From NCBI GenBank assembly GCA_016281495.1, contig JAEEIU010000055.1, positions 1 to 64,000 on the forward strand: DNA of 64,000 nt. Direction: 5' to 3'. Position numbers and translations under genes: made by a program. Origin of the DNA: Treponema sp. GTDB lineage: Bacteria > Spirochaetota > Spirochaetia > Treponematales > Treponemataceae. This document shows positions 31,574 through 41,298 of the stretch, in pieces; positions within the stretch are counted from its first letter, which is position 1; each line of letters starts with the position of its first letter. A model generated the notes under the pieces. It had not been told where the DNA came from, searched no databases, and saw only the letters and a list, made by a program, of their open reading frames with translations.

Positions 31574-32058
31574 CATTTACAATTTTGGATTTAATCTTTG
31601 TAGCCATCATCATCCTTTGTATCGTAATGGGTCTTGTAAAGGGATTCATTGATTCTGTATTCGACAAGGCGGCACCACTTGTTGCGGTATTCGGAGCATT
31701 CCTTTTCTGCAGAAGGCTGGCCCTCTACCTTTCCCCTTACATCAAGAATTCCGTCGTTGCAATAGCCGTATCATTCATCGGATTATTCATTGTCCTGTTC
31801 ATTGTCGTAAAGATAATTCAAGTCATCATCGGAAAACTATTCGACAACGAAATACTTGACGGCCTCAACCGAACGTTAGGTTTTGCATTCGGTCTAATCG
31901 AAAGCCTTGCGTTAATCTGCATCATAATCTGGGTATTAAAGAAATTTCCGTTCTTTGACTTTAACCCATATCTTGAAAACAGTTTGTTCTTCAGGCTGTA
32001 TCAGAACATCCTAATACCGGCATCTCAGGTTGTCGGAGGAACAGGAACAAATGTTTGA
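31570..32058 (+). CDS. CvpA-family membrane protein
   Basis: A 162-residue protein with four membrane helices (LDLIFVAIIILCIVMGLVKG, PLVAVFGAFLFCRRL, VVAIAVSFIGLFIVLFIVVK, TLGFAFGLIESLALICIIIW). The G-L-V-K-G loop, FDKAAP and the LDGLNRTLGFAFG motif are typical of CvpA, a family tied to colicin V secretion and purine-linked phenotypes whose molecular function is unclear. It overlaps murG by 4 bp and holB by 8 bp. A GGAAGG site precedes the ATG. Confidence 0.8.
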   Translation: MTFTILDLIFVAIIILCIVMGLVKGFIDSVFDKAAPLVAVFGAFLFCRRLALYLSPYIKNSVVAIAVSFIGLFIVLFIVVKIIQVIIGKLFDNEILDGLNRTLGFAFGLIESLALICIIIWVLKKFPFFDFNPYLENSLFFRLYQNILIPASQVVGGTGTNV

Positions 32059-33304
32059 GAATGTGCTTCACCAGAGCGCAACGGATTTACTTTCTGATGA
32101 CATTGCAAAAAACTCATTGCCTCCGTCCATTTTACTTGCAGGTCCGGCAGGTTCTGGCAAACTTACAACCGCACTTGAACTTGCCCGAATCCTAAGCTGC
32201 ACAAATTCCTCTGCTAAAGGAGCATGGAACTGTACATGTCAGGCATGCAGCAAACACAAGGCCATGGTAAGCCAGTCAATGCTTTTGTGCGGACCTTCAT
32301 CCAGAACACTTGAAATATCAGCTGCAAAGGCGACATTGCTTTCTCAGAATGCAAATGCAACAAGCCATGTGGAGGCATCAAGATATCTTTACCTAAGGGC
32401 AGTAAGGAAACTCACGCTAAGATTTTCTCCAATACTTTGGGAAGGAGAAGACAAGCTTTCAAAATTCTCACCTATCCTTCAGTCAATTGACGAGAACCTT
32501 GAATATCTTGAACCAGGCAGAACACTTCCATCTGGAGAAGAGCTTGGCAAAATACTTGATGAAGTTGAAAAACTTACCTCAAAACTTGAATCAACCTATC
32601 TGTATCAAAGCCTTCCGGTCTCGCAGATAAGGAACATTTCTTCATGGGCGCATCTTAGCTCAACAAGCGGGAAAAAAGTCGTCATCATAGAAAATGCGGA
32701 AAAGATGGCAGACAGCCCAAGAAACGCACTTTTAAAAATACTAGAAGAACCTCCGGCCGACGTACTGTTTGTCCTTACAACTGAACAGAGAGGAGCCATT
32801 CTTCCCACAATACTTTCCAGAGTCAGGACCTATACTTTTTTTGACCGCACAAAAGAACATCAGCAGGAAGTAATAAACAGGGTTTTCCATTATGACTCGG
32901 TATACCGTGGCAAAACGGTTCCAGACAGCATTAACGACTTCCTTCAGATATATCTTCCCGTTCATCCAGCTACAATTAAAAACAATGCCGTTGCATTCTT
33001 CAAGACGGTGGCACAAGGACATGTCCCTGACATTCCTGCCATCGTTTCTTCATGCGGCAATTTTGAGATAAAGGCCCTGTTCAAGCTCTTTATGGAAGAC
33101 CTGATTTCTTTTCAGGCACCACTTGCCTCAAGTGCACAGGGAGCATCCGCTTCAGCCATGTTGATGGACACATTCAGGAAAATCTACAGCGACGTAATCC
33201 TCTACCGCCAAAAGCCCGCATCAGCACTAGAGGAACTTACACGGGAAATACTCCACATAAACCGGATGCACGGTGGAATCTTAAGGGAGACTTTTAATGA
33301 ATGA
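32051..33304 (+). CDS. holB: DNA polymerase III delta-prime-like clamp-loader subunit
   Basis: A 417-residue AAA+ protein. The start ATG at 32051 follows GGAGGAACAGGAACAA; the TTG 21 nt earlier lies before that site. It has Walker A (LAGPAGSGKLTTALELAR), a zinc-binding knuckle (CTCQACSKH, with a preceding Cys), the helical VSQIRNISSWAHL, and the sensor region IENAEKMADSPRNALLKILE with LSRVRTYTF. The Walker A Lys is retained, unlike many delta-prime subunits, so a DnaX-like identity cannot be excluded. An insertion of about 100 residues follows the zinc knuckle. It overlaps neighbours on both sides by 8 bp. Confidence 0.78.
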   Translation: MFENVLHQSATDLLSDDIAKNSLPPSILLAGPAGSGKLTTALELARILSCTNSSAKGAWNCTCQACSKHKAMVSQSMLLCGPSSRTLEISAAKATLLSQNANATSHVEASRYLYLRAVRKLTLRFSPILWEGEDKLSKFSPILQSIDENLEYLEPGRTLPSGEELGKILDEVEKLTSKLESTYLYQSLPVSQIRNISSWAHLSSTSGKKVVIIENAEKMADSPRNALLKILEEPPADVLFVLTTEQRGAILPTILSRVRTYTFFDRTKEHQQEVINRVFHYDSVYRGKTVPDSINDFLQIYLPVHPATIKNNAVAFFKTVAQGHVPDIPAIVSSCGNFEIKALFKLFMEDLISFQAPLASSAQGASASAMLMDTFRKIYSDVILYRQKPASALEELTREILHINRMHGGILRETFNE

Positions 33305-34562
33305 CTTTGTAAAAAAAGCTTCACAAAAAATCTCCAAGCTTTCTCCGGAACAGCTGTCATCTTTTGTAAAGACACTCATCGGCGAAAAAGACAGGATGGA
33401 TTCAATTCTTTCAAGTCTTTCCACAGGTCTCATAATCGTTGACTGTGACTGGAAGATAATTGACCTGAACAAATCTGCCGAAAGGCTCATGCCGTTTTTA
33501 AATCACGGTGCGGACATAAAGGCGGATTCAGAACCTGTATGGACGCAAATTCTTGACGCTGACATTTCCAATTACCTTAAAAAATGTGCGGAAGAAGACA
33601 GGACAAACGTAAATGAAGAATTTTCCATTCAGAACAACGACAGCTACAGGTTCATCACTTTGACAGTCGTTCCCCTTGTAAAAAAAGAATGGAACGATGA
33701 CGATGAGGTAACCGACACAACCATATCGGGTTCAATCATCACAATCGAAGACATAACGGAAAAAAGGCAGCAGGAAATATTGCTCCACAGGATGGAAAGT
33801 CTTGCGAGCCTTACAAACCTAGCGGCATCAGTCGCTCACGAGATAAAAAATCCTCTTGGTGCCATAAGCATCCACATTCAGCTTCTTCAAAAAGCCGTTG
33901 CAAAGGCAAGAAAAACTGACGGTGCACTTCCTCCTGAAAAATTCATGGAGAACTACATCTCCGTAATCAACGAAGAAATCGACAACCTTAATAAAATTGT
34001 AGTTGACTTTTTGTTTGCCGTAAGGCCCGTTCAGGCAAACCTTCATCTTGTAAGCCCGGATGAACTTCTTTCCACATTCGTCCAGTTCTTTGGGCCGGAG
34101 CTGGAGAACAAGAACATTCAACTAAATACAAAACTTTCAGCAGGCAGTACAAGGCTTTTGCTTGACGAAAAACTATTCCGCGAAGTAATCATCAACATTA
34201 CGCAGAATGCACTCTACGCTATTCAGGCCAGATATCCGGACAGGGAATCAAAACTTGGGGAAATCGCAATGGAATCATTCATAAAGAATGACTTCTATTA
34301 CCTGACTATTGCCGACAACGGTTGCGGAATGGATTCAAAGACAGCAGAACACATCTTTGAGCCATACTACACCACCAAATCAAACGGCACTGGTCTTGGA
34401 CTTACAACGGTTTACAAAATCATAAAGGAATTCCGCGGTGACATTGATGCAAAATCTGTACAGGACCATGGAACGGTTTTTACAATCAAGCTGCCGATAC
34501 CTCAGAACAAGATAAAGCTCCTTGCAGATAATTCTAGTCTAAAAGAGGATAAACGCTCATGA
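33297..34562 (+). CDS. atoS: PAS-sensor histidine kinase (AtoS/NtrB-like)
   Basis: A 421-residue cytoplasmic kinase with no membrane segments. A PAS domain spans about residues 32-155 (MDSILSSLSTGLIIVDCDWK, IEDITEKRQQE). The H-box is at 175-190 with the phospho-acceptor His181 (AASVAHEIKNPLGAIS). The HATPase domain follows with N-box NITQNALYAIQ, DNGCGM and GTGLGLTTVYKI. It phosphorylates the sigma-54 regulator encoded next, with which it overlaps by 4 bp. The signal may be an internal ligand or redox state read by PAS. The symbol reflects family resemblance, not acetoacetate sensing. Confidence 0.85.
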   Translation: MNDFVKKASQKISKLSPEQLSSFVKTLIGEKDRMDSILSSLSTGLIIVDCDWKIIDLNKSAERLMPFLNHGADIKADSEPVWTQILDADISNYLKKCAEEDRTNVNEEFSIQNNDSYRFITLTVVPLVKKEWNDDDEVTDTTISGSIITIEDITEKRQQEILLHRMESLASLTNLAASVAHEIKNPLGAISIHIQLLQKAVAKARKTDGALPPEKFMENYISVINEEIDNLNKIVVDFLFAVRPVQANLHLVSPDELLSTFVQFFGPELENKNIQLNTKLSAGSTRLLLDEKLFREVIINITQNALYAIQARYPDRESKLGEIAMESFIKNDFYYLTIADNGCGMDSKTAEHIFEPYYTTKSNGTGLGLTTVYKIIKEFRGDIDAKSVQDHGTVFTIKLPIPQNKIKLLADNSSLKEDKRS

Positions 34563-35920
34563 AATTCACACTCCTTATTATTGACGATGAAAAGAACATA
34601 CGAGAAGGACTGGCCGCAAACTTTGAGCTTGAAGACTACAATGTAAAGACCGCCGCAACGGGAGAAGAAGGCCTTGCGCTTATTGAAAAGGGAGACATAG
34701 ACCTCGTCATTACAGACCTTAGGATGCCGGGCATAAGCGGAGAACAGGTCCTTGCAAAGGTAAGTTCAGAAACACCGGGTATTCCCGTCATCATTCTTAC
34801 AGGACACGGAAGCATAGACAGTGCGGTTGACGCAATGAGGCACGGAGCTTACGACTTTTTGACAAAGCCACTTAACCTTGACCAGCTTTCCTTAATCGTC
34901 AAGCGCGCTCTTGAAGGCAGGGAGATGAGCCTCCAGCATCAGCAGCTGAAAAAGGAGCTTGAAAGCAGCAATGCCCTTAGGGGAATGATAGGAACATCCC
35001 CCGCAATGCAGAAAGTGCAGGAACTCATAAAGAAAGTAGCCAACACGCGGGCCAATGTCCTGATTACCGGGGAAAGCGGAGTTGGAAAGGAACTTGTTGC
35101 AAACGCCATCCACAATCTTTCTTCACGCAAGGACAAGAGCTTTATAAAAGTCCACTGTGCCGCATTGAGCGAGACGCTTTTGGAAAGTGAACTGTTCGGT
35201 CATGAAAAGGGAGCATTTACAGGTGCAGACAAAATGCAAAAGGGACGCTTTGAGCTTGCCCACGGTGGAACAATTTTTCTTGATGAAATCGGAGAGATAA
35301 ACCAAAACGTTCAAATTAAAATCTTACGTGTCCTTCAGGAAAAGAAATTTGAGCGTGTGGGTGGAGAGCAGACAATCGAAGTTGACGTAAGGATAGTTGC
35401 CGCCACAAACCGCAATCTTGAGGAAGAAGTAAAGGCAGGCCGGTTCAGGGAAGACCTTTATTACAGACTGAACGTAATCCACATTCAGGTTCCGCCGCTT
35501 AGGGAAAGGAAAGAGGACATTCCGCTGCTTGTATCATCATTCCTGCAGGAGTTCAATCAGGAAAACAGCAAGAGCATAAAATCCGTAGACAAACGGGCAA
35601 AGACGGCCCTATTCAATTACAGCTGGCCTGGAAACATCCGCGAATTGCGTAACTGTATGGAAGCCGCAGTTGTTATGTGTAATGGAGAAGAGATTACCCA
35701 GGAGGATTTACCGCCAACGATAAGCTCCAGCAGTTCAGGTGAAAACATTGCCATACCGCAGGGACTTACACTTGACGAGGCAGAAAAGATCATCATCCAG
35801 GAAACGCTTCTTGCAAATTCCAACAACAAAACGCGTACCGCAGAAATACTTGGAATTGGAAGAAAGACTTTGCAGAGAAAGCTGGCCGAATGGGGAATAG
35901 AAGGAGAAGAGGCACCATAA
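34559..35920 (+). CDS. atoC: Sigma-54-dependent response regulator (AtoC/NtrC-like)
   Basis: A 453-residue protein. The receiver domain (1-120) has the phosphorylation site Asp53 ([10 protein letters not shown]). The AAA+ domain has Walker [16 protein letters not shown], the sigma-54-contacting GAFTGA loop, LDEIGEI and the arginine-finger region [12 protein letters not shown]. The C-terminal Fis-type HTH is [20 protein letters not shown]. All parts needed to open sigma-54 promoters are present. It is paired with the upstream kinase. Target promoters (GG-N10-GC type) were not identified in this window. Confidence 0.92.
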   Translation: MKFTLLIIDDEKNIREGLAANFELEDYNVKTAATGEEGLALIEKGDIDLVITDLRMPGISGEQVLAKVSSETPGIPVIILTGHGSIDSAVDAMRHGAYDFLTKPLNLDQLSLIVKRALEGREMSLQHQQLKKELESSNALRGMIGTSPAMQKVQELIKKVANTRANVLITGESGVGKELVANAIHNLSSRKDKSFIKVHCAALSETLLESELFGHEKGAFTGADKMQKGRFELAHGGTIFLDEIGEINQNVQIKILRVLQEKKFERVGGEQTIEVDVRIVAATNRNLEEEVKAGRFREDLYYRLNVIHIQVPPLRERKEDIPLLVSSFLQEFNQENSKSIKSVDKRAKTALFNYSWPGNIRELRNCMEAAVVMCNGEEITQEDLPPTISSSSSGENIAIPQGLTLDEAEKIIIQETLLANSNNKTRTAEILGIGRKTLQRKLAEWGIEGEEAP

Positions 35921-36474
35921 TGGAAACAATGTATGACCGGCTTGGAGACCTGCTAAATGAAACTCTTGAAGCCGGAGAAATAAAATTTGTAAAAGTTGAG
36001 GTTGAGCAGAAGAAATCCGAGAAACCGCAAAATGAATCTGCCACAGCCGAAAACAACAGGAACATAGGGGAAACGGAAAACCAAGAGGAAAAGCAAAAAG
36101 AAAGCAACACTCAGTCTGAGCCAAACGAGAATGCAAGGGCAAGGAAAAATGCACGTCCTGAATACCACAGGCCTGAAAACACAGGCACAATATATCATGC
36201 AGACGACCTTGGAGACAGCACTCATACACAGGCATACAAGCCTCGTTCATTCATCTACAAGAAAATCACCCCCGAGCTGGAAAAGGCATACAAGCTGCTG
36301 GACGTACCGTTCAACTCTACCCTGGAAGACTTGAAGAAGGCATACAAGGACAAGCTCAAATACTATCATCCCGACCGTCATGCAGACAACGAGACGCTGC
36401 AGAAAGTCGCAACAGACAAGACCCGTCAGGTAGTTGAGGCATATAACCTAATCGTAAAATTTCTTGAGGAATAA
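35920..36474 (+). CDS. J-domain protein
   Basis: A 184-residue protein. Residues 1-110 are low complexity, rich in Glu, Asn, Lys and Gln. The C-terminal J-domain (about 115-184) has LEKAYKLLDVPFNSTLEDLK, KAYKDKLKYYHPDRHAD with the HPD signature, and a terminal helix VVEAYNLIVKFL. A J-domain at the C-terminus is unlike DnaJ and points to a dedicated DnaK recruiter for a specific client. The start overlaps the atoC stop (TAATG). Last gene of the operon. Confidence 0.8.
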   Translation: METMYDRLGDLLNETLEAGEIKFVKVEVEQKKSEKPQNESATAENNRNIGETENQEEKQKESNTQSEPNENARARKNARPEYHRPENTGTIYHADDLGDSTHTQAYKPRSFIYKKITPELEKAYKLLDVPFNSTLEDLKKAYKDKLKYYHPDRHADNETLQKVATDKTRQVVEAYNLIVKFLEE

Positions 36475-36475
36475 A

Positions 36476-36514
36476 AAAAACCGGCCAACTGAATGAATCG
36501 GTCAACCGGTTTTT
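36476..36514. terminator. Bidirectional terminator between J-domain gene and glgC
   Basis: Stem AAAAACCGG (36476-36484) with CCGGTTTTT (36506-36514) and a 21-nt loop that can partly pair. A and T runs on both sides make it usable in both directions for two converging genes. Confidence 0.75.
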
Positions 36515-36566
36515 GTAAGACTTTTTTTCTAAAAGACTTTTTAACGGACTTTTTGTCTTTAGAAAA

Positions 36567-37862
36567 TTAAATCACTGTTCCCGCAGGAATTACAGCAAAT
36601 TTCTTTATTACGATGATTCCGTCTGAGCTGAAGAAAAGTCCATGATCTCCGTCCTCGTAGGTGCGTCCGTTTACGTTGATGCAGCAGTTGTCACCAATGT
36701 GGGCGTTCTTGTCGATGATGGCCTTGTTGATTTTGCATCCTTTTCCGATACCGATGTTCGGTACACCCTTCTTTTCGTTTTCCTTTTTCTGTTCGGCATT
36801 CTCATAGAAGTCGGCACCCATCATGATTACGCCGTTGAGGTCGCAGTTTTCGTTGATGATGGAACGTACACCGATTACGGAATGTTCGATTCTTGAATTG
36901 GAAATTACGCATCCTTCGCTTGCAAGTGACTGCTGGAGTGTGGCATTGTTGATTTTGCTTGGAGGAAGGTTGCGCATGTGAGTGTAAATAGGCTTGTCTT
37001 CATCATAGAAATTGAACTGTGGAATCGGATTGGTAAGGTCGAGTGTTGCCTTGTAGAATGAACTGATCGTACCGATGTCTTCCCAGTAGCCGTTGAAGAT
37101 AAAGCTGTTGACCTTCTTTGTCTTGATTGCCTCAGGAATGATTTCCTTTCCGAAGTCATTCTTGTCATTGTTGAGCATCTCTTCCATTGTCTCTGCATTA
37201 AAGATGTAGATACCCATGGATGCAAGATATTCAAGCTGAGGTGGAAGTTCCTTGTTCCTTGATTTCTCTGGAATCTTCCAGTCGTCGATGTTCAGTTCTT
37301 TTGCCGGTTTTTCCATAAAGGCGGTAATCTTGTTTGAGTCATCAACCTTCATGATTCCAAAGCCGGAAGCGTCCTTTCTGTCTACTGCCTTTGCGGCAAT
37401 TGTGATGTCAGCACCGGAAGCGATGTGCTCGTCCATGAATTTCTTAAGATCCATGCGGTAAAGCTGGTCACCGGAAAGGATGATGTAATGTGTCGGATTC
37501 TGTACCCTAAAGTGAGAGATGTTTTTGCGTACGGCATCCGCAGTTCCCTCATACCAGCCGGAATGCTCAAGGGTCTGTTCAGCGGCAAGAATCTCTACGA
37601 AACCGCGGCTGAAACGGTCAAAGTTGTATGAATTGATGATGTGCAGGTGAAGTGACGCAGAGTTAAACTGTGTCAAAAGATAGATTTTACGGTATCCGCT
37701 GTTTATACAGTTGGAAATCGGTATGTCTACAATGCGGTATTTTCCGCCAAACGGAACGGCCGGTTTTGAACGCTCCTTTGTAAGCGGATAAAGCCTTGTA
37801 CCCTTACCTCCTCCAAGAATTATAGCAAGTACTCTAGGTTCTTCTTTATTTTGATTTGCCAT
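36567..37862 (-). CDS. glgC: Glucose-1-phosphate adenylyltransferase
   Basis: A 431-residue enzyme of bacterial glycogen synthesis making ADP-glucose from glucose-1-phosphate and ATP. N-terminal nucleotidyltransferase motifs: AIILGGGKGTRLYPLT, RSKPAVPFGGKYRIVD, SGDQLYRMD, SGFGIMKVD and WEDIGTI. The C-terminal left-handed beta-helix is visible as the hexapeptide run around CVISNSRIEHSVIGVRS. The start MANQ at 37862 is chosen because GGAGG lies 11 nt upstream, inside the longer reading. The gene has its own near-consensus promoter and stands alone, without other glg genes here. Confidence 0.93.
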   Translation of the reverse strand: MANQNKEEPRVLAIILGGGKGTRLYPLTKERSKPAVPFGGKYRIVDIPISNCINSGYRKIYLLTQFNSASLHLHIINSYNFDRFSRGFVEILAAEQTLEHSGWYEGTADAVRKNISHFRVQNPTHYIILSGDQLYRMDLKKFMDEHIASGADITIAAKAVDRKDASGFGIMKVDDSNKITAFMEKPAKELNIDDWKIPEKSRNKELPPQLEYLASMGIYIFNAETMEEMLNNDKNDFGKEIIPEAIKTKKVNSFIFNGYWEDIGTISSFYKATLDLTNPIPQFNFYDEDKPIYTHMRNLPPSKINNATLQQSLASEGCVISNSRIEHSVIGVRSIINENCDLNGVIMMGADFYENAEQKKENEKKGVPNIGIGKGCKINKAIIDKNAHIGDNCCINVNGRTYEDGDHGLFFSSDGIIVIKKFAVIPAGTVI

Positions 37863-37891
37863 GTTATTAGAAACCTCCAATATAATGTAAT

Positions 37892-37920
37892 ATTATAAAT
37901 CCGTTTCTTAGAATTTGCAA
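37892..37920 (-). promoter_or_regulatory. Promoter of glgC
   Basis: Minus strand: TTGCAA (37915-37920), 17-bp spacer, TATAAT (37892-37897). A short leader with GGAGG follows. The remaining sequence up to 38053 is AT-rich with no other clear element. Confidence 0.6.
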
Positions 37921-38053
37921 GGAAAAAATAACGGTCAAAAAGCTGTTTTTTTGTGGCAAAAATCCATGTTTTTTGATAGAAAAGCTTATTCAGTTTAGTA
38001 AAAGCATATTAAATTGGCATTCATGATAAACACCCTTTCCACCTACTTTATTC

Positions 38054-38659
38054 TCAAAATTCTGAATCATCCAGGGAATATCTTGGATCGATAAATTCAT
38101 TCCACTCTTTAAGCGTCATGGGCCTTGAATAGTTGGGATCAACCTTATAAAAATATAGGATCGTTTCATCAAGATTTAAGGTCATGTCCGCCATGGCAAT
38201 ACATGCACGCCAGTCATCTTCCAGCTTGAGAAAAACACAAGTTCCAGGCTCAATAAAGAATTCAGCTCCATATACTTCCAGATATCTGGAGAGGCGATCT
38301 TTTATAGTCAATCCTTTTTTCGTTTTAAAATCAACATCTTTTGTCTTTTTGAATATTACCTTATTTTCTCTTGTTGCTATAACAAAAGTTACATCTCCTT
38401 CTTCTACTTTTGTACCAATTTCAAGACTCGCCTCGTTTATATTACAACCCAAATCCCACTCATACAATGTATCATCATAATAAGGTTCAGCAAGCTTATC
38501 AAAATCTAAAACATCATTTGTCTTATCTTCAGGAATTGACATGGCCACATATTCTTTGCCGTCGATGATTACTGTCTTAGGCTTATTGTTCGAGCAGCTT
38601 AGCATTATAAACAGTAATGGAAAAAGTAATTTTAATCCAATTTTCTTCATGATTTTCAT
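38054..38659 (-). CDS. Putative lipoprotein of unknown function
   Basis: A 201-residue protein with a lipoprotein signal (LKLLFPLLFIMLSCSN; Cys at about residue 22). The mature part is acidic, with FVIATRENKVIFKKTKD, DRLSRYLEVYGAEFFIEPGT and a C-terminal LKEWNEFIDPRYSLDD. No family is recognised. It is the last gene of an AT-rich leftward group of six small exported or membrane genes. Confidence 0.6.
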   Translation of the reverse strand: MKIMKKIGLKLLFPLLFIMLSCSNNKPKTVIIDGKEYVAMSIPEDKTNDVLDFDKLAEPYYDDTLYEWDLGCNINEASLEIGTKVEEGDVTFVIATRENKVIFKKTKDVDFKTKKGLTIKDRLSRYLEVYGAEFFIEPGTCVFLKLEDDWRACIAMADMTLNLDETILYFYKVDPNYSRPMTLKEWNEFIDPRYSLDDSEF

Positions 38660-38772
38660 TTTATCCCAATATTTTATTATCTTTTAATCAATACAACTAA
38701 AATTCTATTCTTAAATAAACTTGCTGTCAAGGCTTAAAATCTATCAAATACCTCAAGGAAAAACTTTTGTCC

Positions 38773-39258
38773 TTACAACAAAATCCCGTCATTTTCCAGT
38801 GGTTTCTTAGGGGTCTTTATCGTTTCAATCTTAAAAAGATAACAGGACAGGCATTTTGAATATTTCTTTATAAAGCATGGTATGATTTCCAGCAGCAATA
38901 GACAATATGGAATCATCTCAATATAAAAAGGCACTTTTACGGCTTTAATAACAATTGTGCCTACCAGAATTGTGTTGAAAATAATGTTGTGACAGACAAT
39001 GCCTATCTTTGGATTTTTCATGTCACAGGTAATTTCATTTCTGCTAAAAAAATAAAAAATTGACTTAAAGAAAACATTTTGAAGCACAAGATATAAGAAA
39101 AAGAATATTGCCATGATTATAAAAGAAACTTTGACAGTGTTTGCATCTTGAATTTTATCTACAACAGCTAGATCTACTATGAAAAACACGACAACCATTA
39201 TCACAAGGTTTACGACAAAATTGAAAAATTCCAACAAAAACTGTTTAATTCCTTTCAT
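38773..39258 (-). CDS. Four-helix membrane protein of unknown function
   Basis: About 161 residues from the ATG at 39258; a GGAG lies 10 nt upstream, whereas the TTG at 39267 would be too close to it. Membrane segments: FFNFVVNLVIMVVVFFIVDL, VSFIIMAIFFFLYLVLQNVF, IIFNTILVGTIVIKAV and MIPYCLLLLEIIPCFI. The layout and the NPKIGI segment loosely recall RDD-type membrane proteins, but the Arg-Asp-Asp motif is not seen. Confidence 0.6.
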   Translation of the reverse strand: MKGIKQFLLEFFNFVVNLVIMVVVFFIVDLAVVDKIQDANTVKVSFIIMAIFFFLYLVLQNVFFKSIFYFFSRNEITCDMKNPKIGIVCHNIIFNTILVGTIVIKAVKVPFYIEMIPYCLLLLEIIPCFIKKYSKCLSCYLFKIETIKTPKKPLENDGILL

Positions 39259-39291
39259 TTTTGACAAGCTCCATTTATATATTAATTATGC

Positions 39292-39834
39292 TTAGAAAAA
39301 CACATTAATCTCTTTATCGCCATTGGTTAATCTATAGTATTCAAGGTTGTAATTAACTTTATAGAAAACCCTTATATCCGTTTTTTTATCATTGGAATAG
39401 ACAAATACCAGAGTATAAATATTTGGATCACCTTCATCATAATCTATAAGATAATGTGGAGTGTATTTAATTCCATCAATTTTATATGTTATAAAAGATG
39501 TACCGATCAGATCCCAGCTACGATTCAAGATTTCTTGAAAATAAATTTTTTCTATCTCGACAGCAAATAGTTTGTGTACGTCGGCTTCTTTATATTCATT
39601 TTTTGTTAGAGTTTCTAAAATCGCATCAGAGTATTCGTTTATACAATTTGATTTCTCAAGCATTTCGGTATACTGTAAATAGTTTTCCCTTTCTCTTGAA
39701 TTACAAACTGCCTCTGTAATTTTTTCTGATATTTGCCTCATTTTAACATATTCTTGTCTGCTTGAATTACACGCCAACAAGAATAACGGTATTAAAATGA
39801 TTAATGGAATTTTATTTTTCATCATACTTTTCAT
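39292..39834 (-). CDS. Putative lipoprotein of unknown function
   Basis: A 180-residue protein with lipoprotein signal IPLIILIPLFLLACNSS (Cys at about residue 22). The mature part is helical first (MRQISEKITEAVCNSRER) and strand-rich later (DGIKYTPHYLIDYDEGDPNI). No family is recognised. GGAG precedes the ATG by 6 nt. The role is unknown. Confidence 0.6.
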   Translation of the reverse strand: MKSMMKNKIPLIILIPLFLLACNSSRQEYVKMRQISEKITEAVCNSRERENYLQYTEMLEKSNCINEYSDAILETLTKNEYKEADVHKLFAVEIEKIYFQEILNRSWDLIGTSFITYKIDGIKYTPHYLIDYDEGDPNIYTLVFVYSNDKKTDIRVFYKVNYNLEYYRLTNGDKEINVFF

Positions 39835-39960
39835 TATTTCTCCACATTTTTAAGCCTATACTGTTAAATAACTCAATTCCTCTAGTAATCAATCAGTTTT
39901 TAACTTTTCTAAGAGTTTATTCTTAATTAGATTTACTGTCAAGCCGTAACATTCTTCCTT

Positions 39961-40605
39961 TTATGGCATATAGGACATTTCTTCCCATTGCGTTGATAAG
40001 AAAACATAATTTCTATAGTTTTTTGATTTTACAATATAACCATTATAATTCAATGCAACAGATGGACTTCCAACAGGATAATATGCAAAATCAGAATCAA
40101 TAGAATCTAGTAAATCATCAAGGTTTTCATCAAATTTATTCAATACTCCTTTTTTATCAATAACATTATCTTTTGAAATAAGCATATAATTTTTTCCAAT
40201 AACATCATCAAATAGCTCGATGTAATAATATACATCATCATCGGCAGGATCAATGACATAAGTATCTTCATTTTCAATATAATTTCGGCATGGATAAAGA
40301 TAAATTTCCATTACATCACTATCTTTTTCTTGTTGTATCTTTGCGCATATAGATGAATCATTATCAAGCCAAAACATTTTGTCCTTTGGATTAATTCTTA
40401 TTGTTTTCGTTTCGTTAACAATCAAATTTTCCTGATACACCTTTCCATTTTGCTTTAACAGTCCTAGCTGCATATTTTCATAAACGGGAACATCCCCAAT
40501 CAAAACCCATTCTATCTTCACACTCTTTCCAGAGCATGATGAAAATGAAAGGATAAATGCAAGAATAAGTGTGGATAAAATCAAATGCTTTATACGCTGG
40601 AACAA
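39961..40605 (-). CDS. Putative lipoprotein of unknown function
   Basis: A 214-residue protein with lipoprotein signal ILSTLILAFILSFSSCSG (Cys at about 24). The start is TTG, chosen because AAAGGAGG lies 7 nt upstream, a strong site. The mature part is acidic and strand-rich (YYYIELFDDVIGKNYMLISK). No family is recognised. Confidence 0.6.
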   Translation of the reverse strand: MFQRIKHLILSTLILAFILSFSSCSGKSVKIEWVLIGDVPVYENMQLGLLKQNGKVYQENLIVNETKTIRINPKDKMFWLDNDSSICAKIQQEKDSDVMEIYLYPCRNYIENEDTYVIDPADDDVYYYIELFDDVIGKNYMLISKDNVIDKKGVLNKFDENLDDLLDSIDSDFAYYPVGSPSVALNYNGYIVKSKNYRNYVFLSTQWEEMSYMP

Positions 40606-40651
40606 TTTTTTACCTCCTTTGAGAAAACACGATACAGTTCTTTATTCTTAA

Positions 40652-41296
40652 TTAATTATCCACAAAATTCTTCCTAGGTCTAAAGGTTGTTAGCAGTTTT
40701 GACAGGAATCTGTCTAAGGCAGCAGGTTTTTGATATTCGAATTCCAGCGGCAGTTTTGATAAAAAATTCTTTTCAAAGTTTTCCTTTATTGGTATTTCAG
40801 CTTTTGTCGGTTCTACATCGTTGAAAAGGAATGCTTTTCCTTTTGCCTTGAAATTGATCACAGCTTTGCCTTCCACCATTTCAATCTTGTCATTATATGA
40901 AACAAAACGAATATAGTTTTTCTTAGTTCCGGGAACATATGGGATATAAAAGCCGACTGAACAACCACATTCCTTTAAATATATTGAGCCACAAAGAACC
41001 TGACCAAATGGTATATATTCTTCCTCCGCCAAAAGCAATATGCATAATTCTCTACCAACACGAAGTTCATTATCTTTAGGTTCATATTGTTCTGACACCC
41101 AGTCATCAAATCCGAAAACTTGCATATCAGGATTAGCCAAAATAAAATCTTGAACAATTGTATTTATCTTTTCTAGAGAATCCTCTTTAATTTCATATTC
41201 TACCGCCCAAGGATAATCATACGCGAAAGCTCTGGAGGTGCATAATAGCAGTGCAAGAATGATAATTTTTCTAATTCTTTGTTTCCCAGGATTCAT
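40652..41296 (-). CDS. Exported protein of unknown function
   Basis: A 214-residue protein with a signal peptide ending SRAFA-YD at about residue 25. The mature part contains QVFGFDDWVSEQYEP, GRELCILLLAEEEYIPFGQV and a CGCS pair near residue 110. No family is recognised. It follows the next upstream gene by 2 bp, so they are co-translated. Confidence 0.6.
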   Translation of the reverse strand: MNPGKQRIRKIIILALLLCTSRAFAYDYPWAVEYEIKEDSLEKINTIVQDFILANPDMQVFGFDDWVSEQYEPKDNELRVGRELCILLLAEEEYIPFGQVLCGSIYLKECGCSVGFYIPYVPGTKKNYIRFVSYNDKIEMVEGKAVINFKAKGKAFLFNDVEPTKAEIPIKENFEKNFLSKLPLEFEYQKPAALDRFLSKLLTTFRPRKNFVDN

Positions 41297-41298
41297 AT

